Below are positions 62,339 through 64,000 of a stretch of 64,000 nucleotides of DNA, piece after piece. The notes beneath the pieces are model-generated. The model worked only from the letters and a program-made list of their open reading frames with translations. It had not been told where the DNA came from and searched no databases. Every line of letters begins with the position of its first letter. Positions within the stretch are counted from its first letter, which is position 1. Location of the stretch: positions 17,965,288 through 18,029,287 of the forward strand of contig OY986969.1 in assembly GCA_963920575.1 (NCBI GenBank). The letters are read 5' to 3'. This DNA comes from Narthecium ossifragum. Lineage: Eukaryota > Streptophyta > Magnoliopsida > Dioscoreales > Nartheciaceae. The translations under genes were made by a program, and so were the position numbers.

Positions 62339-62652
62339 TGTGAAAATACAACATATATGGTTATGATGACGATGTGGGAGAATGGCTAATGTAAAATATG
62401 ATAACTACATACCACAAATTAAGATGACATTTAGCCGAATAAGATATGATTGTCTATTGTCTACGAATGCAACATAGCATAGAGCAAATGCATAACCACA
62501 TACCACGAATTTATTAGCACATTCAACAGAATCAGATATAACTCGATTTATGCTTTGTGCAAGCATTGTTGTAATTTTGCAGACACAAACAACTCAGATG
62601 TAATTGTTTGCAATACAATAGTGTCAGATCAAGGAATCTCACTGTGTAAGAA
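62339..62652. other. AT-rich noncoding stretch upstream of the DUF1985-like pseudogene
   Basis: No supported feature. Confidence 0.5.
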
Positions 62653-62850
62653 CAATTCCCACAGAAGATACAAATGCATAGGCACCCATATATAAAAAAG
62701 ACAAATTCCCACAAAAGATACAAATGCATAGCCACCCATAAATAAAAAAGATAAATTCCCACAGAAGATACAAATGCATAGACACCCATGCATAAAAAAT
62801 ATAAATTCTCACAAAAGATACAAATGCATAGGCACCCATACATGACAAAA
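62653..62850. repeat. 50-bp tandem repeat, four copies
   Basis: Units begin AATTCCCACA(G/A)AAGATACAA at 62654, 62704, 62754 and 62804, period exactly 50, and contain AAATGCATAG(G/C/A)CACCCAT. The unit length is not a multiple of three and there is no gene, although the minus strand happens to be open. Confidence 0.95.
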
Positions 62851-62983
62851 ACTAGTAGCAATATGATTACATTACTTTTCAACATTACAAGTGTTTATCA
62901 AGTTAATGGTGGGAAAACATAACTGGAGTTATCACATTACAAAACTGTAGAGCAAATATTTACATACAAGGATCAACATATTG

Positions 62984-63376
62984 TTACAAAAAACCCTTCA
63001 CAAATATAGCTGTTACAACAATGACCAAGACCCAAGTGATAACCCGGGGTTTGCATAATTGTTCATGCATCGCTTGAGCATTTCCATTCACAACCTCCCC
63101 TCCGGCCTCGTCATGCCTAGCATGTGATTGGGTTACTGCCCGTGACCCCGACGTAATTTGTCTAGGGGATGTTGCGCATAGAGTTGAATGCGACGCATAC
63201 GGTAGCATATCTTCCCAAATGAAAAAGTCACACCCGTAACGACGTCTGAGATATGCGTCAAAGAAGCTGCCCGGATTTTACGATGTGTGGGAAACACGCC
63301 TAACGACACTCAATCCACATAGACACCTTGTGTCGGGATGAAGGTGGTTTGAGGGTGACGATGACGAATAAGACAT
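62984..63376 (-). pseudogene. GRF-type zinc-finger protein 2 with C-terminal membrane segment
   Basis: 130-codon frame from ATG 63376 with one in-frame TAA (at a Lys position, about 63278-63280). MSYSSSSPSNH leader, CLCG, then NPGSFFDAYL..YGCDFFIWED: the GRF pattern CxCG..NPGxxF..CxFFxWxD. The third zinc ligand is missing (DAY where the family has xC). A variable linker leads to a C-terminal hydrophobic stretch WVLVIVVTAIF, as in plant GRF proteins predicted to be tail-anchored. The lost Cys and the stop argue for a pseudogene. It lies about 0.65 kb upstream of the DUF1985-like pseudogene on the same strand. Confidence 0.65.
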
Positions 63377-64000
63377 CGGTCCTTTATATTGAGTTAAGCA
63401 TGATTAAAGAATAATTTCATTCAATAGCCAAAATCATAGCAACATAGACCATAAAATAAGGAAGAATGGGAGAGTAGATGTTTAAAATCAGGAAACAATA
63501 CTACCCATTAGCCCAATTGACTAGCTTATTTCATGAACTAGATTAGTGAAAAAAGAAAAACATTTTTTCAATGTGCATGATTTGATATAAGAAACCCTCC
63601 AAGTACATACCATCTATATAGAACAGTGCATCTTTTCATTTGCCACCATTCCAGGTCCTATAGTCCTTATGGAGGACTATACTATAAGCATAACTATGAG
63701 GTTTTATGATTGAAAGATCTACTTATATTATCACAAGACAAGAAGTCAAGCTGTTGAGAATGCCTTGAATTAGAGAATCCGGATTTGGGTTAAGAAGGAT
63801 AGCCGGACCCATGTGTTAGGCTAGCCGGACCATATATTAACTTATCCTAATTTAAGTTCCTAATTAGGATATACACCAAAACCCTAGGATTTTCTAGGGT
63901 TAGAGAGATAGAGGAGGCGACAACCATTGAAGGGGGTGTGTGGCCGGCCTCTTCTTGGAGTTACGAGTATAGCCGGCTCCTTGTACTTCTTCCCACCATT
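63377..64000. other. Right end: noncoding, possible LTR start
   Basis: AT-rich to about 63740. From 63752 TGTTGAGAATGCC could be the start of a Ty1/copia LTR, followed by ATAGCCGGAC repeats (63799, 63823 and around 63972) and a GGGTTAGAGAGATAGAGGAG leader-like stretch. The window ends before a second boundary, so this is only a suggestion. Confidence 0.3.

Noticed and set aside
62532..62885. 117-codon minus-strand frame with repeated CICIFCGN words, membrane-like
   Set aside because: It is the translation of the 50-bp tandem repeat and flanks. A 50-bp period rotates the frame, so conservation as protein is excluded.
63752..64000. Ty1/copia LTR
   Set aside because: Only a TGTTGAGAATGCC-like start is visible; no second boundary, TSD or coding region lies within the window, so it is not called as an element.
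1..64000. tRNA, rRNA or other structural RNA genes
   Set aside because: No cloverleaf with A/B boxes and no rRNA-like stretch was recognised; the tRNA-like words found are primer binding sites of retrotransposons.

Overview
This window looks like gene-poor, repeat-dense nuclear DNA of a flowering plant. The evidence is plant-specific: Tekay (Del) chromoviruses with C-terminal chromodomains, Athila and other Tat-type Ty3/gypsy elements, primer sites matching plant initiator-Met and Asp tRNAs, a Mutator-like element (MULE) with FAR1-type transposase, OTU and plant mobile domains, GRF zinc-finger remnants, a DUF1985/plant-mobile-like pseudogene, and hAT, PIF/Harbinger and L1 pieces. No intact host gene was found and the species cannot be named from this sequence.

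Layout of the left part (1-22235). The substrate is an old minus-strand chromovirus (element A) cut into three pieces at 1-2446, 12319-12840 and 22165-22235. Into it went a full-length plus-strand Tekay element (Tekay-1, 2447-12318, TSD TGCCA) and a Tekay-family solo LTR (S1, 12841-22164, TSD CTGCA). S1 was in turn split by a MULE (15007-20881, perfect 9-bp TSD TATTTCAAA). A 3' L1 stub (22236-about 22715) follows.

Middle part (about 22716-51823). The host is an old minus-strand Athila (Athila-B). Nested in it are a nearly intact plus-strand Athila (Athila-A, 28242-38646, TSD GTCAG, two 1801-bp LTRs, one gag-pol frame with three stops), a PIF MITE (38716-39227), a 5'-truncated minus-strand Tekay (Tekay-2, 39350-43337), and a Tat-type solo LTR (44620-51059, TSD ATCAC). 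The solo LTR itself holds a truncated Athila-C and a Tekay LTR piece.

Right part (51824-64000). Tekay LTR ends, a GRF zinc-finger remnant, a hAT MITE, GC-rich tandemly duplicated sequence, a Tekay LTR fragment, a second Tekay solo LTR (S2, 57829-61384, TSD CTTCT) sitting inside an exon of a DUF1985/plant-mobile-like pseudogene, a 50-bp tandem repeat and a second GRF pseudogene.

Most notable. (1) The MULE carries 19 interrupted palindromes of fixed geometry, CGGTA-N6-TACCG, in three clusters that flank and separate its genes, plus a 97-bp near-perfect inverted repeat between two convergent genes. With a plant-mobile-domain gene on board this suggests, as inference only, a protein/motif recognition system comparable to the VANC anti-silencing system of VANDAL MULEs. 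(2) LTRs of unrelated lineages (Tekay and Athila) all carry arrays of short hairpins built on GATCGATC or ACGGTCGAT cores; stem sequences change while pairing is kept. (3) The MULE transposase and OTU protease frames are separated by one base at an A9 run. Coordinates come from reading by eye; boundaries fixed by TSDs are firm, other junctions are approximate.
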